Made by a program: the position numbers and the translations under genes. A stretch of DNA of 64,000 nucleotides from Xanthomonas sp. F10 (GTDB lineage Bacteria; Pseudomonadota; Gammaproteobacteria; Xanthomonadales; Xanthomonadaceae). Shown in pieces: positions 8,289 through 18,161 of the stretch. The stretch's first letter is position 1; every line of letters starts with the position of its first letter. Under the pieces are notes generated by a model. It made no database searches, was not told the DNA's origin, and was given only the letters and a program-made list of their open reading frames with translations. The stretch lies in contig NZ_JACHNP010000001.1 of NCBI RefSeq assembly GCF_014206815.1, positions 1,392,456 to 1,456,455 of the forward strand. The letters are read 5' to 3'.

Positions 8289-9054
8289 CGCGCACCTCGA
8301 TCTGTCGTTGGCGCAGGAAGCGCTTGAGTTCGGGAATGGGAATGGCGCCGCTGTGGAAGACGCTGGCGGCCAGCGCGCCGTCCACGTCGGCACGCTCGAA
8401 CACATCGGCGAAGTGCTGCATCTCGCCGGCGCCGCCGGAGGCCACCAGCGGCACCTTGCACAGGGCGCGCACGGCGTGCAGTTGGGCGATGTCGTAGCCG
8501 CGGCGCACGCCGTCGCTGTCCATGCAGTTGAGCACGATCTCGCCGGCGCCCAGGCGCTGCGCCTCCACCACCCAGTCCAGGGTGCGCACGCGCAGCGCCT
8601 GGGTCTTGCTGGGATCGCCGGTGAAGCGGCGCACGCGCCACTGGCCGTCGTCCTCGCGGATCGAATCGATGCCGACCACCACACACTGCACGCCGAAGGC
8701 CTCGGCCAGCTCGGCGATCAGCGCCGGCCGCTCCAGCGCCGGCGAGTTGATCGAGATCTTGTCGGCGCCGGCGTGCAGCACCGCGCGCGCGGTGGCGACG
8801 TCGCGGATGCCGCCGGCCACGCAGAACGGGATGTCCAGCAACCGCGCCACTTTCTCGACCCAGGCGTAGTCCACCGAGCGCCCTTCCGGGCTGGCGCCGA
8901 TGTCGTAGAACACCAGTTCGTCGGCGCCCTGGTCGCGGTAGCGCAGCGCCAGCTCGGCGATGTCGCCCATGTCCACGTGGTCGCGGAACTTGACGCCCTT
9001 GACCACGCGCCCCTCGCGCACGTCCAGGCACGGGATGATGCGTCGGCTCAGCAT
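8278..9054 (-). CDS. hisF: Imidazole glycerol phosphate synthase, cyclase subunit HisF
   Basis: A 258-residue (beta/alpha)8 barrel. With ammonia channelled from HisH it turns PRFAR into imidazole glycerol phosphate and AICAR. Catalytic aspartates are D11 (IIPCLDV) and D130 (VVVGID). Phosphate-binding loops are visible in AGGIRD and ASGGAGE. Its start overlaps the end of hisA by seven bases. Length equals the usual 256-258. Partner of HisH, encoded two genes upstream. Confidence 0.97.
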   Translation of the reverse strand: MLSRRIIPCLDVREGRVVKGVKFRDHVDMGDIAELALRYRDQGADELVFYDIGASPEGRSVDYAWVEKVARLLDIPFCVAGGIRDVATARAVLHAGADKISINSPALERPALIAELAEAFGVQCVVVGIDSIREDDGQWRVRRFTGDPSKTQALRVRTLDWVVEAQRLGAGEIVLNCMDSDGVRRGYDIAQLHAVRALCKVPLVASGGAGEMQHFADVFERADVDGALAASVFHSGAIPIPELKRFLRQRQIEVRDGA

Positions 9055-9782
9055 GCCAGCGCCTCGTCCAGCCGCAGCCGCCCTTCCAGCAGCGCCTTGC
9101 CGAGCACCGCGCCGGCACAGCCGGCCTCGCGCGCACCGCGCACGTCGGCGGCGTCGCGGATGCCGCCGGAGGCCTGCACCGCCAGCGTCGGCGCGAGCTG
9201 GCGCAGGTGCGCATACAGCGCCAGGTTCGGCCCGGACAGCATGCCGTCGCGGGCGATGTCGGTGCACAGCAGATGGACCAGCCCGGCCGCGGCGTATTCG
9301 CTGGCCAGCGCATCCAGGCTCAGCGACGAGGTCTCGGTCCAGCCGTGCACCGGCAGACGCCAGACGCCGTGCGTATCCTGGCGGCTGTCCAGCGCCACGG
9401 TGATGCGCTCGGGGCCGAACTCGCGCAGCCACTCCAGTACCGACTCGCGGTCGCGCACCGCCAGCGAGCCGATCACCACGCGGCTGGCGCCGGCATCGAG
9501 CAGGCGCTGCACGTCCGCGCGCGAGCGCACGCCGCCGCCGGTCTGCACCTGCAGCCCGGTCTCGCTGCGGATCCGCTGCAGCAGCGGCGCCAGGGTGTAG
9601 CCGCCGGCGCGGGCCGCATCCAGGTCGACCAGGTGCATCCACTGCGCACCGGCCTCGGCGAAGGCCTGGGCCCGGCGCAGCGGATCGTCGCCGTAGTGGG
9701 TCTCGCGGGCGTAGTCGCCCTGCGCCAGCCGCACCACGCGGCCTTCGCGGATGTCCAGCGCGGGATAGACGACGAAGCTCAT
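9048..9782 (-). CDS. hisA: ProFAR isomerase HisA
   Basis: A 244-residue (beta/alpha)8 barrel performing the Amadori rearrangement of ProFAR to PRFAR, step four of the pathway. General acid/base aspartates are D10 (YPALDI) and D132 (VALDSR). Half-barrel phosphate loops TGGGVRS and ASGGIRD are intact. Start overlaps the hisH stop by four bases (ATGA). Confidence 0.97.
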   Translation of the reverse strand: MSFVVYPALDIREGRVVRLAQGDYARETHYGDDPLRRAQAFAEAGAQWMHLVDLDAARAGGYTLAPLLQRIRSETGLQVQTGGGVRSRADVQRLLDAGASRVVIGSLAVRDRESVLEWLREFGPERITVALDSRQDTHGVWRLPVHGWTETSSLSLDALASEYAAAGLVHLLCTDIARDGMLSGPNLALYAHLRQLAPTLAVQASGGIRDAADVRGAREAGCAGAVLGKALLEGRLRLDEALAC

Positions 9783-10381
9783 GGGAAATCGGTCTCGAGG
9801 AAGTTGCGCAGGATGCGCGCGCCGGTGTCGGCCGAGCGCTCGGGATGGAATTGCGCGCCGCAGCGGCGGCCGTGCTGCACCACCGCGGTGAACAGGCCGC
9901 CATGGTCGCAGGCGGCGACGGTGTCGGCGGTGACCGGCGCGGCATAACCATGCACGAAGTAGGCGCTGGCGCCGTCGGGGACGCCTGCCAGCAGCGACGA
10001 CGGCCGCAGCGGCAGCAGCCGGTTCCAGCCCATGTGCGGCACGCGGATGCCCAGCGCCGGCGGCATGCGCCGGACCACCCCGGTCAGCAGGCCCAGGCAG
10101 CCGACATCGCCCTCCTCCGAGCGCTCGAACAGCAACTGCATGCCCAGGCAGATGCCGATCAGCGGCACCTGTAGCGCGCGCAATGGCTCGATCAGACCTT
10201 GCTCGCGTAGCCGCGCCATCGCGTGCGGCGCGGCGCCGACACCTGGCAAGATCACCCGGTCCGCGCCTTGCAGTCCGGCGGCGTCGCGCACCAGCCGGGC
10301 TTCCACGCCGAGGCGTTCGAGCGCGTAGCGCACCGAACCGAGGTTGGCGCCGCCGGCATCGATCAGGGCGACATCGCTCAT
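9779..10381 (-). CDS. hisH: Imidazole glycerol phosphate synthase, glutamine amidotransferase subunit HisH
   Basis: A 200-residue class I glutaminase supplying ammonia to HisF. The nucleophile is C78 in GICLGMQ, and the His/Glu pair of the triad is in QFHPERS near residue 180. The start at 10381 (MSDVALID) is chosen because the family begins with this strand; an open extension of 21 residues upstream is not conserved in character. It is separated from hisB by 28 bases, the largest gap within the his structural genes. Confidence 0.96.
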   Translation of the reverse strand: MSDVALIDAGGANLGSVRYALERLGVEARLVRDAAGLQGADRVILPGVGAAPHAMARLREQGLIEPLRALQVPLIGICLGMQLLFERSEEGDVGCLGLLTGVVRRMPPALGIRVPHMGWNRLLPLRPSSLLAGVPDGASAYFVHGYAAPVTADTVAACDHGGLFTAVVQHGRRCGAQFHPERSADTGARILRNFLETDFP

Positions 10382-10409
10382 CGCACGCTCCCTGCGACAC
10401 CCGCACGCA

Positions 10410-11483
10410 TCACAGCACCCCCTTGGTCGAGGGCAGCGCCGCACCCTCGCGGCGCAGCGCTTGGCGCAGGGCGCGGGCCAGCGCCTTGAAGCAGGCCTCG
10501 ACCTTGTGGTGGTCGTTGTCGCCGCGCACGCTCAGGTGCAGGTTCAGCCCGGCGGCATCGCACAGCGAGCGGAAGAAGTGCGGCACCAGCTCGGTGGGCA
10601 TGTCGCCGACCCGCTCGCGCTTGAACTCGCCTTCGAACACGAAGTACGGGCGCCCGCTGAAGTCCAGCGCGGCACTGGCCAGGGTCTCGTCCATCGGAAG
10701 GGTGAAGCCGTAGCGGCCGATGCCGCGCTTGTCGCCCAGTGCCTGGCGCAGCGCCTGGCCCAGCGCCAGGCCGGTGTCCTCGATGGTGTGGTGTTCGTCG
10801 ATGTGCAGGTCGCCCTCGGCACGCACGTCCAGCGCGAAGCCGCCGTGCTTGCCGATCTGCTCGAGCATGTGGTCGAAGAACGGCAGGCCGGTGGCGCAGT
10901 GCGGGTCGCGCGCCAGGTCCAGGTCGAGTTCCACCGCGATGCGGGTTTCCTTGGTGTCGCGCTGCACCCGCGCACGCCGCGGTGCATCGGCCAGCTCGTG
11001 AGCGATGCCGGCCCAGTCCCATTCGCCGCCGAATTGCGCGGTGCGCAACTGGAAGCCGCGGATGCGCAGGTTCTCGGCGAACTGGATGTCGGTGACACGG
11101 TCGCCGACCATCGCCGAGCGCGCCCAGTCGATGCTGCGGTCCTGCAGGTACGGCAGCATCAGGCCGATGCCGGGCTTGCGCGTGGGCGCATTGTCGGCCG
11201 GCCAGCTGCGGTCGACCAGCACCTCGCGGAACACGATGCCCTGGCTGGCGAAGATCTGCAGCATCAGGTCGTTGGGGCCGTCGAAGGCGGCCTGCGGATA
11301 GGCCTCGCTGCCGAGGCCGTCCTGATTGGTGACGATGACGAACTGGTAGCCGGCGTCGCGCAGTTTGAGCATGGCCGGGATCACGCCCTGCACGAAGCGC
11401 AGCTTCTCGTAGGCGTCGATCTGGAAATCGGCCGGCTCCTCGATCAGGGTGCCGTCGCGGTCCACGAACAGGATCGGGGTCAT
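10410..11483 (-). CDS. hisB: Bifunctional histidinol-phosphatase / IGP dehydratase HisB
   Basis: A 357-residue fusion. The N-terminal HAD phosphatase starts with DRDGT (D8 and D10) and removes phosphate from histidinol phosphate. The C-terminal domain, from about 169, is the Mn-dependent imidazole glycerol phosphate dehydratase, with the HHTIEDTG and DNDHHK metal-binding motifs. The two-domain form is the enterobacterial/xanthomonad type. Four-base overlap with hisC. Confidence 0.97.
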   Translation of the reverse strand: MTPILFVDRDGTLIEEPADFQIDAYEKLRFVQGVIPAMLKLRDAGYQFVIVTNQDGLGSEAYPQAAFDGPNDLMLQIFASQGIVFREVLVDRSWPADNAPTRKPGIGLMLPYLQDRSIDWARSAMVGDRVTDIQFAENLRIRGFQLRTAQFGGEWDWAGIAHELADAPRRARVQRDTKETRIAVELDLDLARDPHCATGLPFFDHMLEQIGKHGGFALDVRAEGDLHIDEHHTIEDTGLALGQALRQALGDKRGIGRYGFTLPMDETLASAALDFSGRPYFVFEGEFKRERVGDMPTELVPHFFRSLCDAAGLNLHLSVRGDNDHHKVEACFKALARALRQALRREGAALPSTKGVL

Positions 11484-12580
11484 GCCGCCGCCCTCCACGC
11501 CTGCAGCGCGCCGAGCACGCGCTGGTTCTGCGCCGGCGTCCCCAGGGTGATGCGCAGCGCATCGCCCAGCCCCGGCGCGGCGCGCTGGTCGCGCACCACC
11601 ACCCCGGCTGCCAGCAGCGCCTGGAACGCGCCCTCGGCGTCGTCGAAGCGCAGCAGCAGGAAATTGCCCTGCGACGGATACACCTGGCGCACGCCCGGCA
11701 GCGCGGCCAGCGCCGCCTGCATGCGCGTGCGCTCCGCGCGCACCTCCTGCACCCGCGCCGCGGTCTGCCGCAACGGTTCGGGCTGCAGCGCGGCCAGCGC
11801 CAGTTGCGTGCACGGCGCCGGGATCGGATACGGCGCCTGGCAGCGCCGCAGCACCGCGATCAGCGCCGGGTCGGCAATCACGCAACCGATCCGTGCCGCC
11901 GCCAGCGCGTGCGCCTTGGACAGCGTGCGCAGCACCGCCAGATTGGCGTGCCGCGCCAGCAAGGTCGTGGCCGAGGCTTCGTCGGAAAACTCGCCATAGG
12001 CTTCGTCGACCACCAGCACCGCACGGCCCTGCAGGCGCTCGGCGGCGCGCTCGATGTCGGCCAGCGCGATCGCCGCGCCGCCGGGGTTGCCCGGCGAACA
12101 CAGGAACACCAGCTTGGCCATCTGGCTCAGCGCGGCGTCCACCACCGCGTCCACGTCGGTGAGCAGGCCGTCGGTCGTATCGCGCAGCGGCACCTCGACC
12201 ACGCGCGCATTCTGCAGCCGCGCGCACACCGCGTACATGCCGAACACCGGCGGGGTGATGACGATGGCGTCGCGGCCCGGCTCGCACAGGGCACGCAGCA
12301 GCAGATCGATCGCCTCGTCGCTGCCGCGGCCGAGCAGCAGTTGCTCCGGAGTGCAGGCGTACAGCGCGGCCAGGGCGGCGCGCAGCCCCGGCGGTTGCGG
12401 ATCCGGATAGCGGCGATTGCCGGCCTCGCCGTCGGCGGCGTTGGCCCAGGCCGATTCGTTGGCGTTGAGCCAGACCTCGCCCTGCAGCGCGCTGCTGCGC
12501 GCGGACGAATACCCGGCGAAGTCGCGCAGGTCCGGGCGGACCAGCGCCAGCACCGCGCGTGCGTCGGAGGCCGCGCTCAT
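11480..12580 (-). CDS. hisC: Histidinol-phosphate aminotransferase HisC
   Basis: A 366-residue fold-type I PLP enzyme, step seven of the pathway. LNANE near the N-terminus, CSPGNPGG (161-168), the VVDEAYGEF strand with the cofactor-contacting Asp, and the Schiff-base lysine K222 in TLSKAHALA are present. Four-base overlaps on both sides (hisD and hisB) give tight translational coupling. Confidence 0.96.
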   Translation of the reverse strand: MSAASDARAVLALVRPDLRDFAGYSSARSSALQGEVWLNANESAWANAADGEAGNRRYPDPQPPGLRAALAALYACTPEQLLLGRGSDEAIDLLLRALCEPGRDAIVITPPVFGMYAVCARLQNARVVEVPLRDTTDGLLTDVDAVVDAALSQMAKLVFLCSPGNPGGAAIALADIERAAERLQGRAVLVVDEAYGEFSDEASATTLLARHANLAVLRTLSKAHALAAARIGCVIADPALIAVLRRCQAPYPIPAPCTQLALAALQPEPLRQTAARVQEVRAERTRMQAALAALPGVRQVYPSQGNFLLLRFDDAEGAFQALLAAGVVVRDQRAAPGLGDALRITLGTPAQNQRVLGALQAWRAAA

Positions 12581-13872
12581 GCCGCCTTCTCCATGCGCAG
12601 CGCCACCGCGTTGGCGTGCGCATCCAGGCCCTCGGCGCGCGCCATCAGCACCGCACAGCCGCCGATCGCAGCGATGCCGTCGGCGCTGGCGCTCTGCACG
12701 CTGACGAAATTCTGGAAGCTGGCCACGCTCACGCCGCTGTAGGCACGCGCGGCGCCGCTGGTCGGCAGCACATGGTTGGTGCCGCTGCAGTAGTCGCCCA
12801 GCGCTTCGGGGGTGTAGTCGCCGAGGAACACCGAGCCGGCGGCCTCGACGCGGGGCAGCCAATCGCGCGGGGCACGCAATGCCAGGATCAGGTGTTCCGG
12901 CGCATAGCGGTTGCTGATCGCAAAGGCATCGTCCAGCGTGTCGACGCGGATCAGCCGCGACGCGGCCAACGCCTGCCGGGCGATCGCCGCGCGCGGCAGC
13001 GTCGCCAGCTGCCGCTCCAGTTCGTTCTCCACCGCCTCGATCAATGCGGCGCTGTCGGACAGCAGCAACACCTGCGAATCCGGGCCGTGCTCGGCCTGCG
13101 ACAGCAGATCGGCAGCGACGAAGGCGGCATCGGCGCCGGCATCGGCGATCACCAGCACCTCGGACGGACCGGCCGGCATGTCGATCGCCGCCGCGCCGGC
13201 CTGCGCCACCTGTTGCTTGGCCTCGGTGACGTAGCTGTTGCCGGGGCCGAACAGCTTGTCGCAGGACGGCACGCTGTCGGTGCCATAGCCCATCGCCGCG
13301 ATCGCCTGGGCGCCGCCGAGCTTGAACACCCGGTCCACCCCGCACAGGGCCGCCGCGACCAGCACCGCCGGATCGGCCGAGCCGTCGGCACGCGGCGGCG
13401 TGCACAGCACCACCTCGCGGCAGCCGGCCAGCGCCGCCGGCACGCACAGCATCAGCGCGGTGGACGGCAGCGGTGCGCTGCCGGCCGGCACGTACAGGCC
13501 GACCCGGCCGATCGGTCGCACCACGCGCTCGCAGACCACGCCCGGCGCGGTCTCGACCGCGTACGGCTGCGCCATGCCGGCGCGGTGGAACGTGTCGATC
13601 CGCGCCGCCGCGTCGGCCATCGCCGCGCGCAGCGGCGCCGGCACCGCGGCCTCGGCGGCGGCGAACTCCTCGGCGCTCACTTCGAAGGTGTCCAGCACCA
13701 CGCCGTCGAAGCGTGCGGTGAGTTCGCGCAGCGCGCTGTCGCCGCGGCTGCGCACCGCATCCAGCACCTGCGCCACGGCGCTGCGGGTCTGGTCGGCGAC
13801 GCGCTGCACCGGCCGGGTCAGCGCCTGGGTGCGCTCCTGCGCGTCGAGCGCGCTCCACTCCAATCGATTCAT
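12577..13872 (-). CDS. hisD: Histidinol dehydrogenase HisD
   Basis: A 431-residue Zn-dependent NAD enzyme for the last two oxidations to histidine. The catalytic pair E326-H327 sits in APEHLIL, at the same numbering as the E. coli enzyme. [11 protein letters not shown] and [10 protein letters not shown] motifs are intact. The start at 13872 overlaps the hisG stop by four bases; the longer open frame upstream runs through hisG in another frame and is not coding. Confidence 0.97.
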   Translation of the reverse strand: MNRLEWSALDAQERTQALTRPVQRVADQTRSAVAQVLDAVRSRGDSALRELTARFDGVVLDTFEVSAEEFAAAEAAVPAPLRAAMADAAARIDTFHRAGMAQPYAVETAPGVVCERVVRPIGRVGLYVPAGSAPLPSTALMLCVPAALAGCREVVLCTPPRADGSADPAVLVAAALCGVDRVFKLGGAQAIAAMGYGTDSVPSCDKLFGPGNSYVTEAKQQVAQAGAAAIDMPAGPSEVLVIADAGADAAFVAADLLSQAEHGPDSQVLLLSDSAALIEAVENELERQLATLPRAAIARQALAASRLIRVDTLDDAFAISNRYAPEHLILALRAPRDWLPRVEAAGSVFLGDYTPEALGDYCSGTNHVLPTSGAARAYSGVSVASFQNFVSVQSASADGIAAIGGCAVLMARAEGLDAHANAVALRMEKAA

Positions 13873-14783
13873 GCCAGCGACCGCTCCACCGTCAAGACCA
13901 TCAACCCCTGCGCGCCTGCGCGCTCCAGTTCCTCCATGCGCTGCCAGGTGATCGCCCCATGGCACATGGTCTGCAATTGCAGCGGGCCGTCGGCGTCGCC
14001 GGGCAGTTGCACCAGCGGTTCGGCATCGGGCAGCAGCCGCGCCAGGTCGGCGACCCGCTCGCGCGCGGCGCGGAACATCAGCAGCTTGCTGTCGCGCAGC
14101 TTGAGCACGCCGTCGAGCCGGCGCAGCAGCATCGCCGCCAGGCCGGCGCGGGCGTCGGCCGGTTCGCGGACCGGGCCGGCCAGCACCGCCTCGCTCTCCA
14201 GCAGCGTCTCCACCGGCTTGAGCTGGTTGGCGGCCAGGGTGGCGCCGCTGGAGACCAGATCGCAGATCAGGTCGGCGGTGCCCAGGCGCGGCGCGATCTC
14301 CACCGAACCGGACAGCTCCACCACCTGCGCAGCGATGCCGCGCGCGTCCAGCCAGTCGGCCAGCACCGCCGGGTAGCTGGTGGCGATCCGCAGCCCCTGC
14401 ACTTGTTGCGGGCCACTCCACTCCCAGCTCTCCGGCACCGCCAGCATCAGCCGGCACTGGCCGAAGTTCAGCCCGCGCAGGGCGCGATACGCCTCCGGCA
14501 GGCCATTGCGGCGGCGCTCGCCGGCCTGCTCGTCGAGTTCGTTGCGGCCGACGATGCCGAAGTCGCACACGCCATCGGCAATCAGGCCGGGGATATCGTC
14601 GTCGCGCACCAGCAGCAGGTCCACCGGCAACGATTCGCCGTAGCAGAACAGCTTGTCGCGGCTCTCGCGCCAGCTCAGCCCGCAGGCGGCCAGCACCGCA
14701 CGGGCCGGCTCGGCCAGGCGGCCACTCTTCTGGATCGCGATACGCAGCCGGTCGCGGGCCGGTGCTGCCAGGGAAGCACTCAT
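13869..14783 (-). CDS. hisG: ATP phosphoribosyltransferase HisG (long form)
   Basis: A 304-residue first enzyme of histidine synthesis, condensing ATP and PRPP. It starts with [26 protein letters not shown] and the PRPP-binding [13 protein letters not shown] loop are clear. Residues from about 225 form the ACT-like regulatory domain of the long form, so feedback inhibition by histidine is expected and no HisZ is needed. Nine bases separate it from the regulator gene upstream. Confidence 0.96.
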   Translation of the reverse strand: MSASLAAPARDRLRIAIQKSGRLAEPARAVLAACGLSWRESRDKLFCYGESLPVDLLLVRDDDIPGLIADGVCDFGIVGRNELDEQAGERRRNGLPEAYRALRGLNFGQCRLMLAVPESWEWSGPQQVQGLRIATSYPAVLADWLDARGIAAQVVELSGSVEIAPRLGTADLICDLVSSGATLAANQLKPVETLLESEAVLAGPVREPADARAGLAAMLLRRLDGVLKLRDSKLLMFRAARERVADLARLLPDAEPLVQLPGDADGPLQLQTMCHGAITWQRMEELERAGAQGLMVLTVERSLA

Positions 14784-14792
14784 CAGGACATC

Positions 14793-15119
14793 TCAGTGGG
14801 AATCGGAGGGGCGCGCCGTCTGCCGGCGCAGCGCCGCGGCATAGCCGCCGGCGCCGTATTCCAGGGTCCGTGCGACACGGCCGATGGTGGTGACGCTGAC
14901 CTGGGTCAGGTCGTGGATCTCGCGATACGGCACGCCCTTGAGCAGCAGCGGCACCACCCGCCAGCGGTCCGCCATCGCCTCCAGTTCGGCCGGCGTGCAC
15001 AGGTCCTGCAGGAACGCCGCCACTTCCTGCGGCTTGCCGAGCTGGGCCAGGGTGCGCGCCAACGCCTTGAACGAGGCGTCGCTGGCACGGTCTTCTGCAG
15101 GGGCGGGGCGTTGTTTCAT
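14793..15119 (-). CDS. hisR: TrpR-superfamily (YerC/YecD-type) regulator heading the his operon
   Basis: A 108-residue helical protein. Residues 14-95 match the TrpR/YerC fold: an [17 protein letters not shown] segment followed by the helix-turn-helix [21 protein letters not shown] (starting at 62). It is the first gene of the histidine operon. Its own promoter holds a 20-bp inverted repeat, so it is very probably a histidine-responsive autorepressor. From memory, a TrpR-family HisR has been predicted for Xanthomonadales by comparative genomics; the symbol rests on that and on position. The start ATG at 15119 has no Shine-Dalgarno sequence and lies seven bases after the -10. Confidence 0.85.
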   Translation of the reverse strand: MKQRPAPAEDRASDASFKALARTLAQLGKPQEVAAFLQDLCTPAELEAMADRWRVVPLLLKGVPYREIHDLTQVSVTTIGRVARTLEYGAGGYAAALRRQTARPSDSH

Positions 15120-15125
15120 TGCGCT

Positions 15126-15154
15126 AATGTAATAGCACGCTATTACAAGGTCAA
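15126..15154 (-). promoter_or_regulatory. his operon promoter
   Basis: On the minus strand, TTGACC (15154-15149) and TACATT (15131-15126) are separated by 17 bases, a near-consensus sigma70 promoter. The predicted +1 falls on or beside the ATG at 15119, so the first gene seems to be translated from a leaderless mRNA. Confidence 0.65.
15128..15147. promoter_or_regulatory. Putative HisR operator
   Basis: TGTAATAG-CACG-CTATTACA is an inverted repeat with 8-bp perfect arms. It lies between the -35 and -10 elements and overlaps the -10, so a bound repressor would block RNA polymerase. The arms with TAG/CTA near the centre recall the CTAG-type half sites of TrpR. Confidence 0.72.
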
Positions 15155-15315
15155 GTTTGCGCGAGTGGCGCGGTTCAGCCGTTCGGCGCTGCTGCCTGCC
15201 GCCCTGCCCCAGGCGCCCCTCTCTCGCACGCGCTGCGGAAGATGGCGCCTTCGGTCTGTGGAAGGCCGGCGCGGCGACCATTAGGATCGGCACGACCACC
15301 CCGCTGGAGCACCGC

Positions 15316-16539
15316 ATGCGCCACACCTGGCTTGTCGGTCTTGCCCTATGCCTGGCGACGCATGCACTGGCGCAGCCGCCGCCTCCGACAGCACCCGCCC
15401 ACGTGATTGCCAGCGATACCGAGGTCGCCGCGCAAGGGCTGCCGATCCGCTCCAGCGCCCAGCTCGAGACCTACCTGCGCGCCCACGCCGGCCAGCGCAC
15501 GCCGCTGGACGCACTCACCCCCGGCGCCCGCGAACGCTTCCTCGATGGCCTGGTCTTCGGGCGCAACGGCCTGGGTGGATTCGACACGCAGGATCTGCCG
15601 CAACTCACCCGCGCGCAGGGCCGCGCCCTGCTGGCCCTGTTCGGAGTGGAACGCTACGCCGAGACCTTGCCGCACTGGGCGACGCAGCCGCGCGCCAGCG
15701 CTCCAGCCGCCCGGATCGGCGACCTGGAGCGCCGCTACAACCGCTACAACCGGGCGCTGCACGGCCTGGGCCGCACTGGGCGCGATCCATGGCCCGCATT
15801 GCGCAGCGCGCTGCCCGAAGCCTTCGACCGCAGCGCCACCGCGCCGTTGGACGATGCCGCACTGGAACTGCTGTACCGGGCGCTGGTCGCCACCTACGCG
15901 CTGCGCCCCAACCCCGCGGGACTCGACGCCCAGTTGCAGGTGCTGGCGCAGTTGCGGCGCCGCGGCCAGGCCAGTGCGGCGCAGGTGGACGCCGCCGGTC
16001 ATGCGCTGCTGCTGGCGCATCGCGTGGAGGACGCACGGCGCGTGCTGGCCGATGGCGGCAGCGCCGAGTGGCCACACTGGCTGCGCGTCGACGACCGCCT
16101 GGGCTCCGGCACGCACGGACCAACGCTGTGGTCGCTGGACGCCGACGGCCGCACCCTGCACCGGCAGCGGATCGATCTGCGGCCAACCCAGATCCTGGTC
16201 ACCGCCGGCTGCCATTTCGCCGCCGACGCCGCACGCGCCATCACCGCCGATCCCGAACTGGGGCCGGCGTTCCGCCGCCATGCGCGGTGGCTGGCGCTGC
16301 CGCCCGGCAGCGAGGACATGGATGCGCTGCGCGCCTGGAACCGCGCGCAACCGCAGACACCGCTGCACCCGCTCTACGACGTGGCGGAATGGCCGCTGCT
16401 GCCACGCGAATGGCGCATGCCGACGTTCTTCCTGGTGCGCGACGGCAAGGTCGTCGCGCAGTTGCAGGGCTGGCCGGCGGACGCTGCCGCGCAGCGGCGT
16501 GCGCTGAAGGCGATGCTGCAGGGTGCGGGCCTGCTGTAG
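15316..16539 (+). CDS. Exported protein with C-terminal thioredoxin-like fold
   Basis: A 407-residue protein with a signal peptide at 1-20 (LALCLATHALA-Q), divergent from the his operon. Residues 30-280 are Ala/Leu/Arg-rich helices without a motif I recognise. From about 290 the order is strand ILVTAG, C299 (GCHFAADAA), a helix, then MPTFFLVRDGKVVAQLQGWP, where the cis-Pro-like MPTF and strand pattern look like a thioredoxin or peroxiredoxin-like domain with one cysteine instead of CxxC. I chose the ATG at 15316 because it begins the signal peptide. Function unknown. Confidence 0.7.
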   Translation: MRHTWLVGLALCLATHALAQPPPPTAPAHVIASDTEVAAQGLPIRSSAQLETYLRAHAGQRTPLDALTPGARERFLDGLVFGRNGLGGFDTQDLPQLTRAQGRALLALFGVERYAETLPHWATQPRASAPAARIGDLERRYNRYNRALHGLGRTGRDPWPALRSALPEAFDRSATAPLDDAALELLYRALVATYALRPNPAGLDAQLQVLAQLRRRGQASAAQVDAAGHALLLAHRVEDARRVLADGGSAEWPHWLRVDDRLGSGTHGPTLWSLDADGRTLHRQRIDLRPTQILVTAGCHFAADAARAITADPELGPAFRRHARWLALPPGSEDMDALRAWNRAQPQTPLHPLYDVAEWPLLPREWRMPTFFLVRDGKVVAQLQGWPADAAAQRRALKAMLQGAGLL

Positions 16540-16584
16540 CCCGCGCCCGGGGATCAGCCACGGCCGGGTTTACCGGCCATGCTG

Positions 16585-16607
16585 GTCGCGGCTGAAGCCG
16601 CTCCTAC
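16585..16607. repeat. REP-like repeat (GCGGCTGAAGCCGC core)
   Basis: A copy of the unit described at 5677, located between the convergent ends of the exported protein gene and hisS. It may also serve as a weak bidirectional hairpin terminator. Confidence 0.78.
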
Positions 16608-16655
16608 GAGAATCTTGCAGAGCGCGGCGGCCGTCGCCGGCCGTCGCCACCAGAC

Positions 16656-18056
16656 TCAGGCCATCACCTTGGCCTGCTCCAGTTCCACCTGCAGCGTGCT
16701 GGCCAGCTCGTCGCGGGCGACCTCGAACTGCTGCTCGCGCAGCAGGTCCTTGACCGCGACCACGCCACGCGCCAGTTCGTCGTCGCCGGCCAGCACCACG
16801 AAGCGGATGCCGGCGCGGGCCGCGTACTGGAACTGCTTGCCGATCTTCTTCGGCTCCATCTGCACTTCGGTGTTGATGCCGCCGGCGCGCAGCCGCCGCG
16901 CGATGTCCAGCGCGTCGTCGAGCTTGGCCTCGTCCATCAGCGCCACCATCGCCTGCACGCTGCTGGTGGCGATGCCGTCGATCAGCCCGGCCTCGCGCAA
17001 TTGCCAGAACAGCCGGGTCAGGCCGATGGAGATGCCCACGCCGGGCAGCTTGGACTTGCTGTAGTGGCTGGCCAGGTCTTCGTAGCGGCCGCCCGAGCAG
17101 ATCGAGCCGATCTGCGGGTAGTCGGTCAGCAGGGTCTCGTAGACGGTGCCGGTGTAGTAGTCCAGGCCGCGGGCGATGGAGAAATTCAGGCAGTACGCGC
17201 TCTCCGGCACGCCCAGCGCCTTGACCAGGGCCAGCACCTCGCGCAGTTCGGCCACGCCCTCGCGCAGGATCGCGCTGGACGCGGCATCGGCCTCCAGCGC
17301 CTGCAGCCGCGCCAGCGCATCGGCATGGCCGCTGGAGCGCACCGCGACGAAGTCGAGGATGCGCTGCACCTGCTCGGCGGGAATGCCGAAGCCCTCGCCG
17401 GCCAGCGTCTCGCGCACGTAGTCGGCGCCGCGCTTGTCCAGCTTGTCGACCTCGCGCAGCACCGCGAGCTGGCGCTCGCCTTCGGCCACGCCCAGGCTCT
17501 CGAAGAAGCCGCGCATCAGCTTGCGGTTGTTCAACTGCACGGCGAAATCGCCGATGCCCAGCTCGGCGAACACCGCGTGGATCACCGCCAGCACCTCGGC
17601 ATCGTAGCGGATGCTCAGCGCGTCCTTGCCGATCACGTCGATGTCGCACTGGTAGAACTCGCGGAAGCGGCCACGCTGGGCACGCTCGCCGCGGTACACG
17701 CGCTGCATCTGGTAGCGGCGGAACGGGAAGCTCAGCTCGTGCTCGTGCTCGGCCACGTAGCGGGCCAGCGGCACGGTCAGGTCGAAGCGCAGGGCCAGTT
17801 CCGGCAGCCCGCCCTCGCCGCCCTCGGCCGCGGCATTGGCCAGCGCGCCGGTGGACTGCACGAAATACACCTGGCGCTCGGTCTCGCCGCCGGACTTGGT
17901 CAACAGCACGTCGGACAACTCGAACACCGGCGTCTCCACCGGCAGGAACCCGAACCGCTCGTAATTGCGGCGGATGACGTCCAGCATGCGCTGGAACGCG
18001 ATCTGCTCGCGCGGCAGCAATTCCATGATGCCGGGCGGCGTACGGGGCTTGATCAC
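16656..18056 (-). CDS. hisS: Histidyl-tRNA synthetase
   Basis: A 466-residue class II aminoacyl-tRNA synthetase charging tRNA-His. Motif 2 is [13 protein letters not shown], the His-specific stretch is [10 protein letters not shown], and motif 3 is [11 protein letters not shown]. The anticodon-binding domain occupies about 370-466. The start is GTG at 18056 with AGGAG nine bases upstream and a TAGAAT -10 at 18101-18096 (minus). It lies downstream of the his operon region but is transcribed separately. Confidence 0.96.
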   Translation of the reverse strand: MIKPRTPPGIMELLPREQIAFQRMLDVIRRNYERFGFLPVETPVFELSDVLLTKSGGETERQVYFVQSTGALANAAAEGGEGGLPELALRFDLTVPLARYVAEHEHELSFPFRRYQMQRVYRGERAQRGRFREFYQCDIDVIGKDALSIRYDAEVLAVIHAVFAELGIGDFAVQLNNRKLMRGFFESLGVAEGERQLAVLREVDKLDKRGADYVRETLAGEGFGIPAEQVQRILDFVAVRSSGHADALARLQALEADAASSAILREGVAELREVLALVKALGVPESAYCLNFSIARGLDYYTGTVYETLLTDYPQIGSICSGGRYEDLASHYSKSKLPGVGISIGLTRLFWQLREAGLIDGIATSSVQAMVALMDEAKLDDALDIARRLRAGGINTEVQMEPKKIGKQFQYAARAGIRFVVLAGDDELARGVVAVKDLLREQQFEVARDELASTLQVELEQAKVMA

Positions 18057-18161
18057 GTGCGGAACTCCTGCGATTCGGGGGCGAGCGGGACGCCAATTCT
18101 AGCCGCACCGGCCACGCCCGGCCGCATCGGCGTATCATTCGCGGGTGCCGAAGCCGCTGCC

